This document shows positions 41,402 through 49,302 of a stretch of DNA of 64,000 bases, piece by piece. A program made the position numbers and the translations under genes. Under the pieces are notes generated by a model that saw nothing but the letters and a program-made list of their open reading frames with translations, searched no databases and had not been told where the DNA came from. The stretch covers positions 124,001 through 188,000 of the forward strand of contig DATGIL010000022.1 of NCBI GenBank assembly GCA_035295745.1, read 5' to 3'. The DNA comes from JAIQFL01 sp035295745. GTDB lineage: Bacteria; Acidobacteriota; Terriglobia; Bryobacterales; Bryobacteraceae. How positions within the stretch are numbered: the stretch's first letter is position 1; every line of letters starts with the position of its first letter.

Positions 41402-41525
41402 TCACTCCAAGGGCGAAGCTCCGATGCGGTGTGCGATGCCATAAGCAGGAAGCGACCCCATGCTCTCCAGCGTCTTCAAATTCATCAGCGCCAACGTTCC
41501 TTGCCGTGCATCCTTCTTAAGGCAA
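41402..41525 (-). pseudogene. PadR regulator N-terminal remnant
   Basis: On the minus strand the peptide KKDARQGTLALMNLKTLESM, followed by GSLPAYGIAHRIGASPLE and a stop, matches the start of acidobacterial PadR proteins (KKDARQGTLALMVLKTL is the usual beginning). The rest of the winged helix is missing, so it is a fragment of about 37 residues. It lies between the exporter pair and an IS1595-type transposase; the loss may be linked to that insertion. Confidence 0.55.
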
Positions 41526-41533
41526 TAATATAC

Positions 41534-41562
41534 TTGACAAAATAGAGACGGCACCGTACTAT
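41534..41562 (+). promoter_or_regulatory. strong promoter of the transposase, leaderless
   Basis: TTGACA (41534-41539), 17-bp spacer, TACTAT (41557-41562). The transcript would start at about 41569, which is the A of the start codon, so the transposase is probably translated from a leaderless mRNA. Confidence 0.65.
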
Positions 41563-41568
41563 TGACAG

Positions 41569-42510
41569 ATGGCCGGTACTTCTGATCCGCAAACCCTGCA
41601 AGAAGCCATACTGTTCTTTGCCGATCCGGCGAACTGCCGCAACTACCTCGTTCCTCGCCGCTGGCCGAATGGCGTCGCCTGCCCGAAGTGTGGATCAAAG
41701 GATGTGCTGTTTCTGGAGAAGTACAACCGCTGGAATTGCCGCGCGAAGCATCCAGCTCCGCAGTTCACACTTAAGACCGGCACCATCATGGAGGATTCGC
41801 CGCTCGGACTGGACAAGTGGCTCACCGCCATGTGGCAGATTGTCAACTGCAAGAACGGCATCAGTTCTTACGAAGTCCACCGCGCATTGGGCATCACGCA
41901 GAAGACGGCTTGGTTTCTGGACCATCGTATTCGTCTCGCGCTCACGATGGGCACGTTCAATAAATTCTCCGGACAGATCGACGCGGACGAGACGTACATC
42001 GGAGGTAAGGCGTGCAACATACATGCCTCGAAAAAAGCCGTCAAAATCACTGGAACCGGAGGCAAGGGCGAAACTGCAGTGATCGGTATTTTGGAGCGTG
42101 GCGGCAAAGTTTACACCAAGGTTGTCCACAACGTCAAAAAAAAGTCTCTACAGTCTGAAATTCGCCAGCATGTACCCGCGGAGTCCGCGATCTTCACCGA
42201 CGCGCTGAAATCGTACGAAGGTCTTTATGAGTTCCAACACGAAGTGGTCGATCACGCCGTGGAATACGTTTGCGGTGAAGTCCACACGAATGGGATGGAG
42301 AATTTCTGGAGCCTGCTCAAGCGTGGTCTGAGAGACACGTATGTCGCCGTCGAGCTTTTCCACCTGTTCCGATACCTGGATGAGCAGGGATTTCGGTACA
42401 ACAATCGCAAGATGACCGACGCGGACCGGTTGGGTATTGCCATCCGACAGACGGTCGGCAAACGCATTACATTTCACCAACTAACGGGAAGGAGACCGCA
42501 CAATGAGTGA
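41569..42510 (+). CDS. IS1595-family transposase
   Basis: A 313-residue transposase of the ISXO2-like IS1595 family: an N-terminal zinc-ribbon-like segment (CPKCGSKDVLF, then RWNCRAKHP) that binds DNA, then LGLDKWLTAMWQIVNCKNGISSYE. The DDE catalytic residues are Asp in GQIDADETYIGGK, Asp in IFTDALKSY, and Glu in NGMENFWSLLKRG. Intact and likely functional by sequence. I did not find clear terminal inverted repeats by eye. A downstream small gene starts inside its last codons, which is unusual for an IS end and suggests the element carries or was joined to accessory genes. Confidence 0.85.
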   Translation: MAGTSDPQTLQEAILFFADPANCRNYLVPRRWPNGVACPKCGSKDVLFLEKYNRWNCRAKHPAPQFTLKTGTIMEDSPLGLDKWLTAMWQIVNCKNGISSYEVHRALGITQKTAWFLDHRIRLALTMGTFNKFSGQIDADETYIGGKACNIHASKKAVKITGTGGKGETAVIGILERGGKVYTKVVHNVKKKSLQSEIRQHVPAESAIFTDALKSYEGLYEFQHEVVDHAVEYVCGEVHTNGMENFWSLLKRGLRDTYVAVELFHLFRYLDEQGFRYNNRKMTDADRLGIAIRQTVGKRITFHQLTGRRPHNE

Positions 42511-42835
42511 AGCGCCAAGGGAGGGGCAAGAGGCCCCAAAAAATCGTCAAATAAAGCTGGTAAAGAAGATTGTTCCGTACGAGGAGAGCTCGCCAGAGAC
42601 TGAACCGTTATTCGCGAATTACGTTCAAGTCGCTCAGGCTGCCGGAATCTACTATATTGACTTGGGCGTAGTTGCACTCGATGATATTTTGAAACCCTCC
42701 GACCAAGCAACATTTATGGTTCTGAGCCGTGTGGTTATGAGCCAGTACACCCTAACTCAACTCCGTGACTTGATCGTGGGTATACTAAATTCGAACAGCG
42801 GAGAGCACATCGATGTTGCACCGATCATCTCATAG
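42503..42835 (+). CDS. Small protein, DUF3467-like
   Basis: A 110-residue protein. Its pattern LFANYVQVAQAAGIYYIDLG, then SRVVMSQYTLTQLRDLIVGIL, resembles DUF3467 (NFVQVSHSPYEFRLDF, then MSPQHAKALLNAL), a family of small proteins of unknown function. The start overlaps the transposase stop by 8 bp, and an AAGGAG site lies inside the transposase end, so it is translated from the same mRNA. It begins a run of four tightly packed small genes. No function is known. Confidence 0.6.
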   Translation: MSEAPREGQEAPKNRQIKLVKKIVPYEESSPETEPLFANYVQVAQAAGIYYIDLGVVALDDILKPSDQATFMVLSRVVMSQYTLTQLRDLIVGILNSNSGEHIDVAPIIS

Positions 42836-42932
42836 GGCCAAGCGCTCGGCGAATCGTGCCGGTAAGGGGCGTCAACATCTACTATCGCGGATAGTTCCGA
42901 ACGACTTCGCTGATAAGGTAGGGACGTATCCG

Positions 42933-43298
42933 ATGAGGATAGCATTTACTGTTTCAAGCGAATCTCTTCCGATTCCGACAGGCACAGCTGCGAGGGAAGC
43001 GCGCGACTCTGGAGAAATGCGCGAGGAGTTCAATATGCTCGCGAATCAATGGAGGAATGACACGCGCCATCTCTCTCTGATTTCCAAAAAAGTCATGCAC
43101 CAAGCCTATTTCAGGATTATGGGGATGGGGCCTGCGGTTGTTCCACTATTGCTCGAAGAACTACGAGACAGACCGGCCCACTGGTTCACGGCGCTCAAGG
43201 CTACTACTAACGTAGACCCTGCCCCTCAAGGGTCAAGCTCGTCAGAAGCTCGTCAAGCCTGGCTGGATTGGGGCAGGGGTAGAGGATTATTGAATTAG
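42933..43298 (+). CDS. Conserved helical protein of unknown function
   Basis: A 121-residue protein (MRIAFTVSSES...). The conserved part is QWRNDTRHLSLISKKVMHQA, then YFRIMGMGPAVVPLLLEELRDRPAHWFTALKATT and WLDWGRGRGLL. I know similar proteins with the same WFxALxAxT core that lie next to the gene type found downstream, but they have no assigned function. The start at 42933 is chosen because the family sequence begins there; the frame is open to 42813. It is followed 2 bp later by 43301. Confidence 0.65.
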   Translation: MRIAFTVSSESLPIPTGTAAREARDSGEMREEFNMLANQWRNDTRHLSLISKKVMHQAYFRIMGMGPAVVPLLLEELRDRPAHWFTALKATTNVDPAPQGSSSSEARQAWLDWGRGRGLLN

Positions 43299-43300
43299 CG

Positions 43301-43747
43301 ATGTCTCAATCTGAAATTGAGCGCGATTTCCCTGCTTTGGGTCAGGGTGATTACCAAATCAATAGCGCTCAAGATTTTAACTACAATTGCTTGGCGTTCG
43401 CCTTGGGTGACAGTTCGCAGTGGTGGGAGCCACCCCGGGGATTCGGCGGGTACTGGCCGGATGGATTTTCGCAAGACCTCAGCATTACAACGGTCATTTC
43501 CATTCTTGGTCTTCATGGCTTCAAGTTCGAACTCCCTTCGAGCCAAGTTCCGGTTGGTGAGGCCATAGCCATATATGCTATAGGCGATGAATGGACACAC
43601 TTTGCCAAATTCTCAAACGGGCAGTGGGCCAGTAAGTTGGGCGATGGGCACGACATCGTTCATCACGCCCTGGATAGCCTAGAAGGCTCTCTATATGGCA
43701 AGGTGGTCAAGATTTTGACGAGAAGCGATGGAGCATTGAAATCGTGA
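43301..43747 (+). CDS. DUF7689-like protein
   Basis: A 148-residue protein with the pattern FNYNCLAFALGDSSQWWEPP, GGYWPDGF, then a Leu/Gly-rich middle, EWTHFAKFSNGQWASKLGDGHDIVHHALDSLEGSLYGKVVKIL. This Asn-Cys-Leu-Ala and His pattern recalls a papain-like or NlpC-like domain, as suggested for DUF7689; the catalytic set would be Cys in NCLAF and His in WTHFAKF. That is an inference. It is commonly found beside the gene type upstream (42933). It overlaps the next small gene by GTGA. Confidence 0.6.
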   Translation: MSQSEIERDFPALGQGDYQINSAQDFNYNCLAFALGDSSQWWEPPRGFGGYWPDGFSQDLSITTVISILGLHGFKFELPSSQVPVGEAIAIYAIGDEWTHFAKFSNGQWASKLGDGHDIVHHALDSLEGSLYGKVVKILTRSDGALKS

Positions 43748-43908
43748 AAATACTTCCGCCGCCCCGAGTTCCGGGTGACACAGAGGCAGAGCGCTTCGAT
43801 AACGCCATACGCCGCATGTTCAATGTCTCGAAAGAAGATGTACTACGCGAGGAAGCACTGGCAAAGGCCGCGAAGCGAAAGAAGCGGGCGTCGAAGAAGC
43901 CGCATTGA
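43744..43908 (+). CDS. Small basic protein, GTG start
   Basis: A 54-residue protein that starts at GTG 43744, overlapping the previous stop (GTGA). It reads VKILPPPRVPGDTEAERFDNAIRRMFNVSKEDVLREEALAK, then AAKRKKRASKKPH. The first part (PPPxVPGDTEAERFDNAxRRMFxVSKE) is a pattern I know from small bacterial proteins of unknown role. The C-terminus is strongly basic, as in DNA- or RNA-binding tails. The tight coupling with 43301 suggests an operon. Confidence 0.6.
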   Translation: MKILPPPRVPGDTEAERFDNAIRRMFNVSKEDVLREEALAKAAKRKKRASKKPH

Positions 43909-43913
43909 GAGGG

Positions 43914-44123
43914 CTATCTCGGCGGACACCCGCATTTCACTATATACGTTTGTCCATGCGGATTCTGTGAATCCATTTCTCGGTGAAAAAGCTGTCCGCA
44001 CGTCGTGCAGGTATCAAGGCCCGGGTTCCTGGGATCTCGGTCGCATGCCGGACACCGGGGATTGCCAGCGTCATGTTCTCGGCCACCTGGGATGATTTGC
44101 ATGGGACTGATAGTACCGAACAT
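43914..44123 (-). CDS. Possible small zinc-ribbon protein
   Basis: A 69-residue minus-strand frame with CPAC and CTTC pairs (CPACDRDPRNPGLDTCTTCG), which would form a small zinc ribbon, then HPHGQ-like tail ending KCGCPPR. The frame ends 6 bp from the small gene on the other strand. The zinc pattern is good, but the Met start has no clear ribosome binding site and the gene is short. It could be a true small regulator or chance. Confidence 0.3.
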   Translation of the reverse strand: MFGTISPMQIIPGGREHDAGNPRCPACDRDPRNPGLDTCTTCGQLFHREMDSQNPHGQTYIVKCGCPPR

Positions 44124-44455
44124 CCTCTATTTTGGCAAGTATATTATTGTCCTTCTTAGCGCTCACGGTACGCTCCTATTGGTTCCCTATACATTATGAC
44201 CGCGCTCATATTGGATGGCAATAGCTCAGCTCTCCTACGGGCAGCTTGATTGTATGTTCGGCCACGGCAACAGTACGGATTTCGCTTCTGCGTTTCCACA
44301 CCCAGGATTGCGTCAAAACCCCCGCGCACCCAACGTTTCGTGGTCCAAATCTGCATTCGTTATCCACAATTTGTGGAGTTTTCAGACATGGAAGTATGGA
44401 ATTTGGAGTGCAATGAAGCCGACGAACCCAGTGCGATCCCAGGAGGATGCACGTT

Positions 44456-45772
44456 ATGGACAACGAGACGCTGACGATTACCGACAATAGGACCAACAAA
44501 ACCTATACAATCCCGATTTACCGCGGTACGGTTCGGGCCATGGACCTGCGGCAGATCAAATCCGGCGCCGAAGACTTCGGCCTCATGACATACGACCCCG
44601 CATTCATGAATACGGCTTCCTGCACGAGCGCCATCACCTACCTGGATGGCGACAAGGGCATTCTACGGTATCGCGGGTATCCCATCGAGCAACTGGCCGA
44701 GCATTGCACCTTCCTGGAGGTGGCGTACTTACTGCTGGAAGGGGAACTGCCGACGCCGGATCAACTGGACTCCTGGAACGAGGAGATCATGCGCCACAGC
44801 ATGATCCACGAGAACCTGAAGAAGTTCATCGATGGCTTCCATCACGATGCGCACCCCATGGGTGTTCTGATCAGCACGGTGGCGGCCCTTTCGACCTTCT
44901 ATCCCGATGCGCGCAATATCGGTAACGCCAAATGCCGCCGCAAACAGATTGTCCGCCTGATCAGCAAGGTCCCCACTCTCGCCGCATACGCCTATCGGCA
45001 TCGCCTGGGTCTTCCCTACGTCTACCCCGATCCTGAGCTTGGATACACAAAGAACTACATGAACATGCTGTGGAGGCGCACGGAGCCTAAGTATGCGGCC
45101 AACCCGGTGCTGGCACGCGCGCTGGAGGTTCTCTTCATCCTGCACGCCGACCACGAGCAGAATTGCAGCACCAGCGCGATGCGCGCGGTAGGCAGTTCCA
45201 CCGCGGATCCTTTTGCGACTGCGGCGGCAGCCCTGGCCGCCCTCTCCGGCCCGCTCCATGGGGGCGCCAACGAAGAGGTACTGCGCATGTTGGACGAGAT
45301 TGGATCGAAGGACCACGTCCCCGGCTTCGTCGAACAAGTGAAGGATGGCAAGCGCAAGTTGATGGGATTCGGCCACCGCGTCTATAAAAACTACGATCCG
45401 CGCGCCCGCATCATCAAGCAGGTTGCGGAAGAGGTGTTCGAGGTGACCGGCCGCAATCCGAAGATCGACATCGCGCTCGAACTGGAGCGGATCGCGCTCT
45501 CGGACGAGTACTTCATTAAGCGCAAGCTCTACCCCAACGTGGACTTCTATTCGGGCATCATCTATCAGGCCATGGGGTTCAAGCCGGAACAATTCACGGT
45601 GCTTTTCGGCATCCCACGCACCGTCGGCTGGCTTGCTCAATGGCAGGAGATGCTGCTGGACCCGGAGCGGAAGATCGCCCGCCCGCGCCAGATCTACACC
45701 GGCGAAGAACAGCGGGACTTCATACCGCGGACACTCCGTGGAATCCACGAGCACGAAATCGAATTCGCATAG
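44456..45772 (+). CDS. gltA: Citrate synthase
   Basis: A 438-residue protein of the type II-like bacterial citrate synthases: start MDNETLTITDNRTNKTY, then GILRYRGYPIEQLAEH, and the C-terminal catalytic part with HADHEQNCSTSAMRAVGSS, PLHGGANEEVLRML, FGHRVYKNYDPRA (with His and Asp of the active site), and ELERIALSDEYF. It joins acetyl-CoA and oxaloacetate. The ATG at 44456 is preferred to the ATG at 44447, because the AGGAGG site (44441-44446) touches the latter and has a 9-bp spacing to the former. The gene stands alone. Confidence 0.95.
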   Translation: MDNETLTITDNRTNKTYTIPIYRGTVRAMDLRQIKSGAEDFGLMTYDPAFMNTASCTSAITYLDGDKGILRYRGYPIEQLAEHCTFLEVAYLLLEGELPTPDQLDSWNEEIMRHSMIHENLKKFIDGFHHDAHPMGVLISTVAALSTFYPDARNIGNAKCRRKQIVRLISKVPTLAAYAYRHRLGLPYVYPDPELGYTKNYMNMLWRRTEPKYAANPVLARALEVLFILHADHEQNCSTSAMRAVGSSTADPFATAAAALAALSGPLHGGANEEVLRMLDEIGSKDHVPGFVEQVKDGKRKLMGFGHRVYKNYDPRARIIKQVAEEVFEVTGRNPKIDIALELERIALSDEYFIKRKLYPNVDFYSGIIYQAMGFKPEQFTVLFGIPRTVGWLAQWQEMLLDPERKIARPRQIYTGEEQRDFIPRTLRGIHEHEIEFA

Positions 45773-45847
45773 ACGGAAGGGGCCGCAGAGACCGCAAGGC
45801 TGTGAGGGGCATCCTCCCCCACAGTCTTGCTCCGAAGGGACACACGC

Positions 45848-46507
45848 CTACAGTTGGATGATGCCGCGACGAGCGGCGATCGCCACGGACTGCGTGCGAT
45901 CGTTAGCGCGCAGTTTTCCCATGATGTTTTTGATGTGGACCTTGACGGTCTCCTCGGCGATGAACAGCGTTTGGGCAATGTCGCGATTCCGGCTGCCTGT
46001 AGCGACGTGGCGCAGAACTTCCACCTCCCGTGCGCTGAGATTCTCCTCGCCCAGATGCTCCGCCAGTCCGGCAGCGATCTCGGGAGGCACACTCTTCTTG
46101 CCGGCATGAACCTGGCGAATCGTCTCCAGCATTTGCGTGGCGGGCATGCTCTTCAGCAGGTACCCGCGAGCTCCAGCCTTCAGGGCACGCTGCACCTCGA
46201 CATCCCGCTCAAAGGTCGTTAAAACAATGATCCGCGCGTCGGCAAATTCGGACCGGATCGCGATCAGGACGTCGAGACCCCCCAAGTCCGGGAGACGAAG
46301 ATCCATCAGGGTGACGTCCGGTCTCAGCGACCGATAGATTTCGATTGCTTCTCTGCCGTTTGACGCCACTCCAGCCATCAACATGTCGGTTTGGCAATTG
46401 AGGATTGCACCGATGCCCGCTTGAAATAACGGGTGGTCGTCGACGCTCAAGACTCGAATTGGATCGGCAGTGGAACCTCGCTGCTCAATCGCGCCGTTTG
46501 CGATCAT
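45848..46507 (-). CDS. NarL/FixJ-type response regulator
   Basis: A 219-residue protein with an N-terminal receiver domain (IRVLSVDDHPLFQAGIGA, phospho-acceptor Asp in VTLMDLRLPD, LKAGARGYLLKSM) and a C-terminal LuxR-type helix-turn-helix (LSAREVEVLRHVATGSRNRDIAQTLFIAEETVKVHIKNIMGKL). No kinase gene is adjacent; it lies in the same strand cluster as the kinase at 47947 and the regulator at 47307, to which it is similar. It may be a second output of the same sensor, or an orphan. Confidence 0.9.
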   Translation of the reverse strand: MIANGAIEQRGSTADPIRVLSVDDHPLFQAGIGAILNCQTDMLMAGVASNGREAIEIYRSLRPDVTLMDLRLPDLGGLDVLIAIRSEFADARIIVLTTFERDVEVQRALKAGARGYLLKSMPATQMLETIRQVHAGKKSVPPEIAAGLAEHLGEENLSAREVEVLRHVATGSRNRDIAQTLFIAEETVKVHIKNIMGKLRANDRTQSVAIAARRGIIQL

Positions 46508-46652
46508 GCTCGTGACTCCTTTAGCTCAGGCCGATTGTGGAACGAATTCGGGTCCGAGAGAAACCCCAAAGGGAGCGAAGTGTGGACTAATTCGACACTG
46601 CCAGTGACTCTTTTGGAGGGGGAAGAGTTCCTCGAAAGTGTTATCGGGCGTG

Positions 46653-47024
46653 TCAGCTGTGAAAGTTCACACGTTTCCAGCCAAAAAGCTTGGCGTCCAC
46701 CGACCATGCGCCGGGACCAAGCAGAGCCAGGGCTCCACCGATGGCTCCCAAGAGGACATTCGTCCAGGGGTCTCCGGGCTGTGAAAGGGCGCTCCAAATC
46801 TCGATCAGCGCCACCATCGCCCCCGAAACAGGGGTCCACAGACCCGCTATCAGGAGGGTGCCGCTGCCAGTGCCGAGAATCACTGGAATCAGTGGCGGGG
46901 CCGGCGCCTCGGCTCGCAGCCTCGCAATTGCGGGGGCAATGAGCGCAACACCCGCAACTACGCGCAGCAGCAGCAGGCCGACACCGGGCGCCCCGGGCGC
47001 AAATGTAGAAAAGAGGCGTCGCAA
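46653..47024 (-). CDS. DoxX-family membrane protein
   Basis: A 123-residue protein with four hydrophobic segments (VGLLLLRVVAGVALIAPAIA, VILGTGSGTLLIAGL, and two near the C-terminus) and the DoxX pattern with a membrane-embedded Arg-containing helix. DoxX-like proteins are often linked to redox or thiosulfate metabolism, but no function can be inferred here. The start is TTG at 47024, with a GAAGGGA site upstream. The gene lies between two NarL-type regulators on the same strand. Confidence 0.7.
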   Translation of the reverse strand: MRRLFSTFAPGAPGVGLLLLRVVAGVALIAPAIARLRAEAPAPPLIPVILGTGSGTLLIAGLWTPVSGAMVALIEIWSALSQPGDPWTNVLLGAIGGALALLGPGAWSVDAKLFGWKRVNFHS

Positions 47025-47113
47025 GAATATCCCTTCTCCAGAATCCCGGATTCAGGGAAACCCACCAAGCCTCAAACGAGTGCGGTAGTTTACTCTTTTC
47101 AGTCGCTATCGTC

Positions 47114-47306
47114 ACATCGCTTGCTGACGCGCGCGGCTCGCAAGCGCAAGTATTCGCGTGCTTACGAGCCGCGACCGTAAGGGAGCGTTGCCACCACGCC
47201 GCTAAAGCAGTCAAGATCGCTTGCTCACGCGCGCGGCTCGTAAGCACACCTATTGCGCTAACGTATTTGGGTGGGTTACGAGCCACAACCGTGAGACTGA
47301 GGGAGT
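47114..47306. repeat. two tandem units of an acidobacterial intergenic repeat
   Basis: Unit 1 begins ATCGCTTGCTGACGCGCGC and includes GGCTCGCAAGCG, later CTTACGAGCCGCGACCGTAA. Unit 2 begins ATCGCTTGCTCACGCGCGC and includes GGCTCGTAAGC, later GTTACGAGCCACAACCGTGA. The unit starts are 99 bp apart. Each unit has paired palindromic pieces (GGCTCG and CGAGCC). They lie between DoxX and the NarL regulator. Confidence 0.65.
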
Positions 47307-47939
47307 CTAAGTTTCGATGATCCCGCGTTTTAAACCGATCATCGCGGCGTGGGTCCGGTCGTTCGCGCCTAATTTCGCAAGGATATTCTTCACGCGCCCT
47401 TTGACAGTTTCTTCCGTGATCGAGAGCTGCGCGGCAATCTGCTTGTTGGCGTTCCCCGTCGCGATCAGCCGCAATACCTCGACTTCGGCCGGCGTGAGCG
47501 TCTCATCCGTGGCGTGCTCGGCAAGCTCGTAGGAGGCCTCGGCGGAAAGCGTCTTCTTCCCCGCGTGGACGGCGCGGATGGTGTCGAGAAGTTCCTTATC
47601 CAGCAAGTTCTTCAGAAGGTATGCCCGGGCTCCGATCTTCATGGCGCGCAGGATCTGTACGTCGCCGGTGTAGGTGGTCAGCATGATGATCCTCGCTTCC
47701 GGAAATTCGCCCCGAATCGCAATCAGCGCATCCAGGCCGTTCATCTCGGGCATCTGCAAGTCCATCAGGGTGATGTCGGGGCGGTGCGCCCGGAATTGCT
47801 GGATCGCTTCTTGTCCGTTCGAGGCTTCTGCCACTAAGCACATGTCCGGCTGGGTTGCCAGCAGAGCGGCAATCCCATTGCGGAACAGGGGGTGGTCATC
47901 CACCGTTAGAATCCGTATTGAATCGCGACCCTCGCTCAT
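47307..47939 (-). CDS. NarL/FixJ-type response regulator, partner of the adjacent kinase
   Basis: A 210-residue regulator: receiver domain (IRILTVDDHPLFRNGIAA, Asp in ITLMDLQMPEMNG, MKIGARAYLLKNL) and C-terminal LuxR-type HTH (LTPAEVEVLRLIATGNANKQIAAQLSITEETVKGRVKNIL). The gene follows the histidine kinase after 7 bp, so the two are a two-component pair. It has high similarity to the regulator at 45848, in which case the latter may be a paralog. Confidence 0.95.
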   Translation of the reverse strand: MSEGRDSIRILTVDDHPLFRNGIAALLATQPDMCLVAEASNGQEAIQQFRAHRPDITLMDLQMPEMNGLDALIAIRGEFPEARIIMLTTYTGDVQILRAMKIGARAYLLKNLLDKELLDTIRAVHAGKKTLSAEASYELAEHATDETLTPAEVEVLRLIATGNANKQIAAQLSITEETVKGRVKNILAKLGANDRTHAAMIGLKRGIIET

Positions 47940-47946
47940 CGTTTCA

Positions 47947-49302
47947 TCAAATTTCCTTTCCCGAAGGGATATGCTGGCCGGACGTCCTCGCGTAGGCGAT
48001 TCCTGCGGGAATGGTCAGCTCTATCTCGGTTCCGGCGTCCAGTTGGCTCCAGACAGCCAGTTTACTCCCCACCAGCTTGGCACGTTCGTACATCCCTGGC
48101 AGGCCGTGATGTCCGGCGCGTCCGCCCTTTTCCAGGACCTGTCGATCGATCCCCTTTCCATCGTCCCGCACTCGCAACCGAAACTGCCGCTTGTCGTAGT
48201 GAATGTCCACTTCGATTCGTTTGGCCGCGGCGTGCCGAAAGGCATTACGCAATGCCTCCCCGGCGATCCGATAGACTTCGTCCCGGAGGATCGGAGCGAG
48301 CCTCCGGGGTGTGCCTTCTTCGTGTACGCGAAAATCGGGAGATGGCCGCTCGCCATCAGCCGCGGAAAGTCCCTCGCCGAGCGTGCTGATCGCGCGGGCA
48401 AGGTCTTCGGTAGCCACCGCGGAGGAGCGCAATCCCTGCACCGCATCGCGGCCCTCCGCGATCGCCTGCCGTGCCTCTTCAATCGCCGACTCCAGCAGCC
48501 TGCGCGCGTCTGACGGGCGGTCCGGCAGCATGAACGTCACCGCGTGAAACTTCAGCAACACCCCCTGGAAACTCTGCAGTAGTGTGTCGTGCAATTCCCG
48601 CCCGATTCGGGTGCGTTCGCTGACCCTCTCTTCCAGTCGAAGTTCCCAGAGGCGTCGCGCAATAGCCCACCCAAAGAATGCGGCGACGAAGACCGTGGAG
48701 ATTGCGGTGGCCGGTACGATCAGAAGAACCCGTCGCTGCACTTCCTGCATGTGTGCGATAGTGCGCGGCAACTCTTCATCCAGGTCGCGATCGATGCTCG
48801 TAACCAGGGTGGAAGTGCCGCCTTCGATGATCTTCATTTCGTTGTCGACGCGAAGACGCACCGCATCCCAGTCTCCCGATCCAGCCAAATCGAGGAGGTC
48901 CAGGAGTTGTGCCGGCATGCTGGTCTCAATCGCGTCCAGAGCTGTTGTAAATGCCGGATCTACTCTGACGTCGGGCGGCAGGTAGGCGAGCGTATTCCTG
49001 GTTTGCCGTGTCTGTTCCAGGAGGGCGGCGCGTAGAGGCTGGGCCTCTATTAACAGGCGGTGCAGATCCTTGGCCTGGGTGAGTTCGTTCAGCCGCTGAT
49101 GAAAGGACAAGAGACTCTCCTGAAGCCGCAGAACCGCGATCAACTGGTGACTGACGCCGGTAACGCGATCGGTTTGGGTCCGAGCGCGCTCAAACTGCAG
49201 AATCAGGAGTCCGTTTCCGCCCAGAATCAGGGCGATCAACACGGCCAATGTCAGCGCCAGACGCCGGTCACTTGCGAGGTAGTTGCCGTCCAGTGACTTC
49301 AT
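47947..49302 (-). CDS. NarX-like sensor histidine kinase
   Basis: A 451-residue HisKA_3 (NarX/DesK-type) kinase. It has two transmembrane segments (residues about 17-36 and 192-215) with a helical periplasmic domain between them (residues about 37-190). The dimerisation/phospho-acceptor box is at His238 in RIGRELHDTLLQSFQG. The ATPase part follows with YRIAGEALRNAFRHA (N-box) and VRDDGKGID, and GHHGLPGMYERA. The periplasmic domain could sense a small molecule or a binding protein. It overlaps the upstream substrate-binding protein gene by ATGA and is followed by its regulator. The unit SBP-kinase-regulator is one operon. Confidence 0.9.
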   Translation of the reverse strand: MKSLDGNYLASDRRLALTLAVLIALILGGNGLLILQFERARTQTDRVTGVSHQLIAVLRLQESLLSFHQRLNELTQAKDLHRLLIEAQPLRAALLEQTRQTRNTLAYLPPDVRVDPAFTTALDAIETSMPAQLLDLLDLAGSGDWDAVRLRVDNEMKIIEGGTSTLVTSIDRDLDEELPRTIAHMQEVQRRVLLIVPATAISTVFVAAFFGWAIARRLWELRLEERVSERTRIGRELHDTLLQSFQGVLLKFHAVTFMLPDRPSDARRLLESAIEEARQAIAEGRDAVQGLRSSAVATEDLARAISTLGEGLSAADGERPSPDFRVHEEGTPRRLAPILRDEVYRIAGEALRNAFRHAAAKRIEVDIHYDKRQFRLRVRDDGKGIDRQVLEKGGRAGHHGLPGMYERAKLVGSKLAVWSQLDAGTEIELTIPAGIAYARTSGQHIPSGKEI

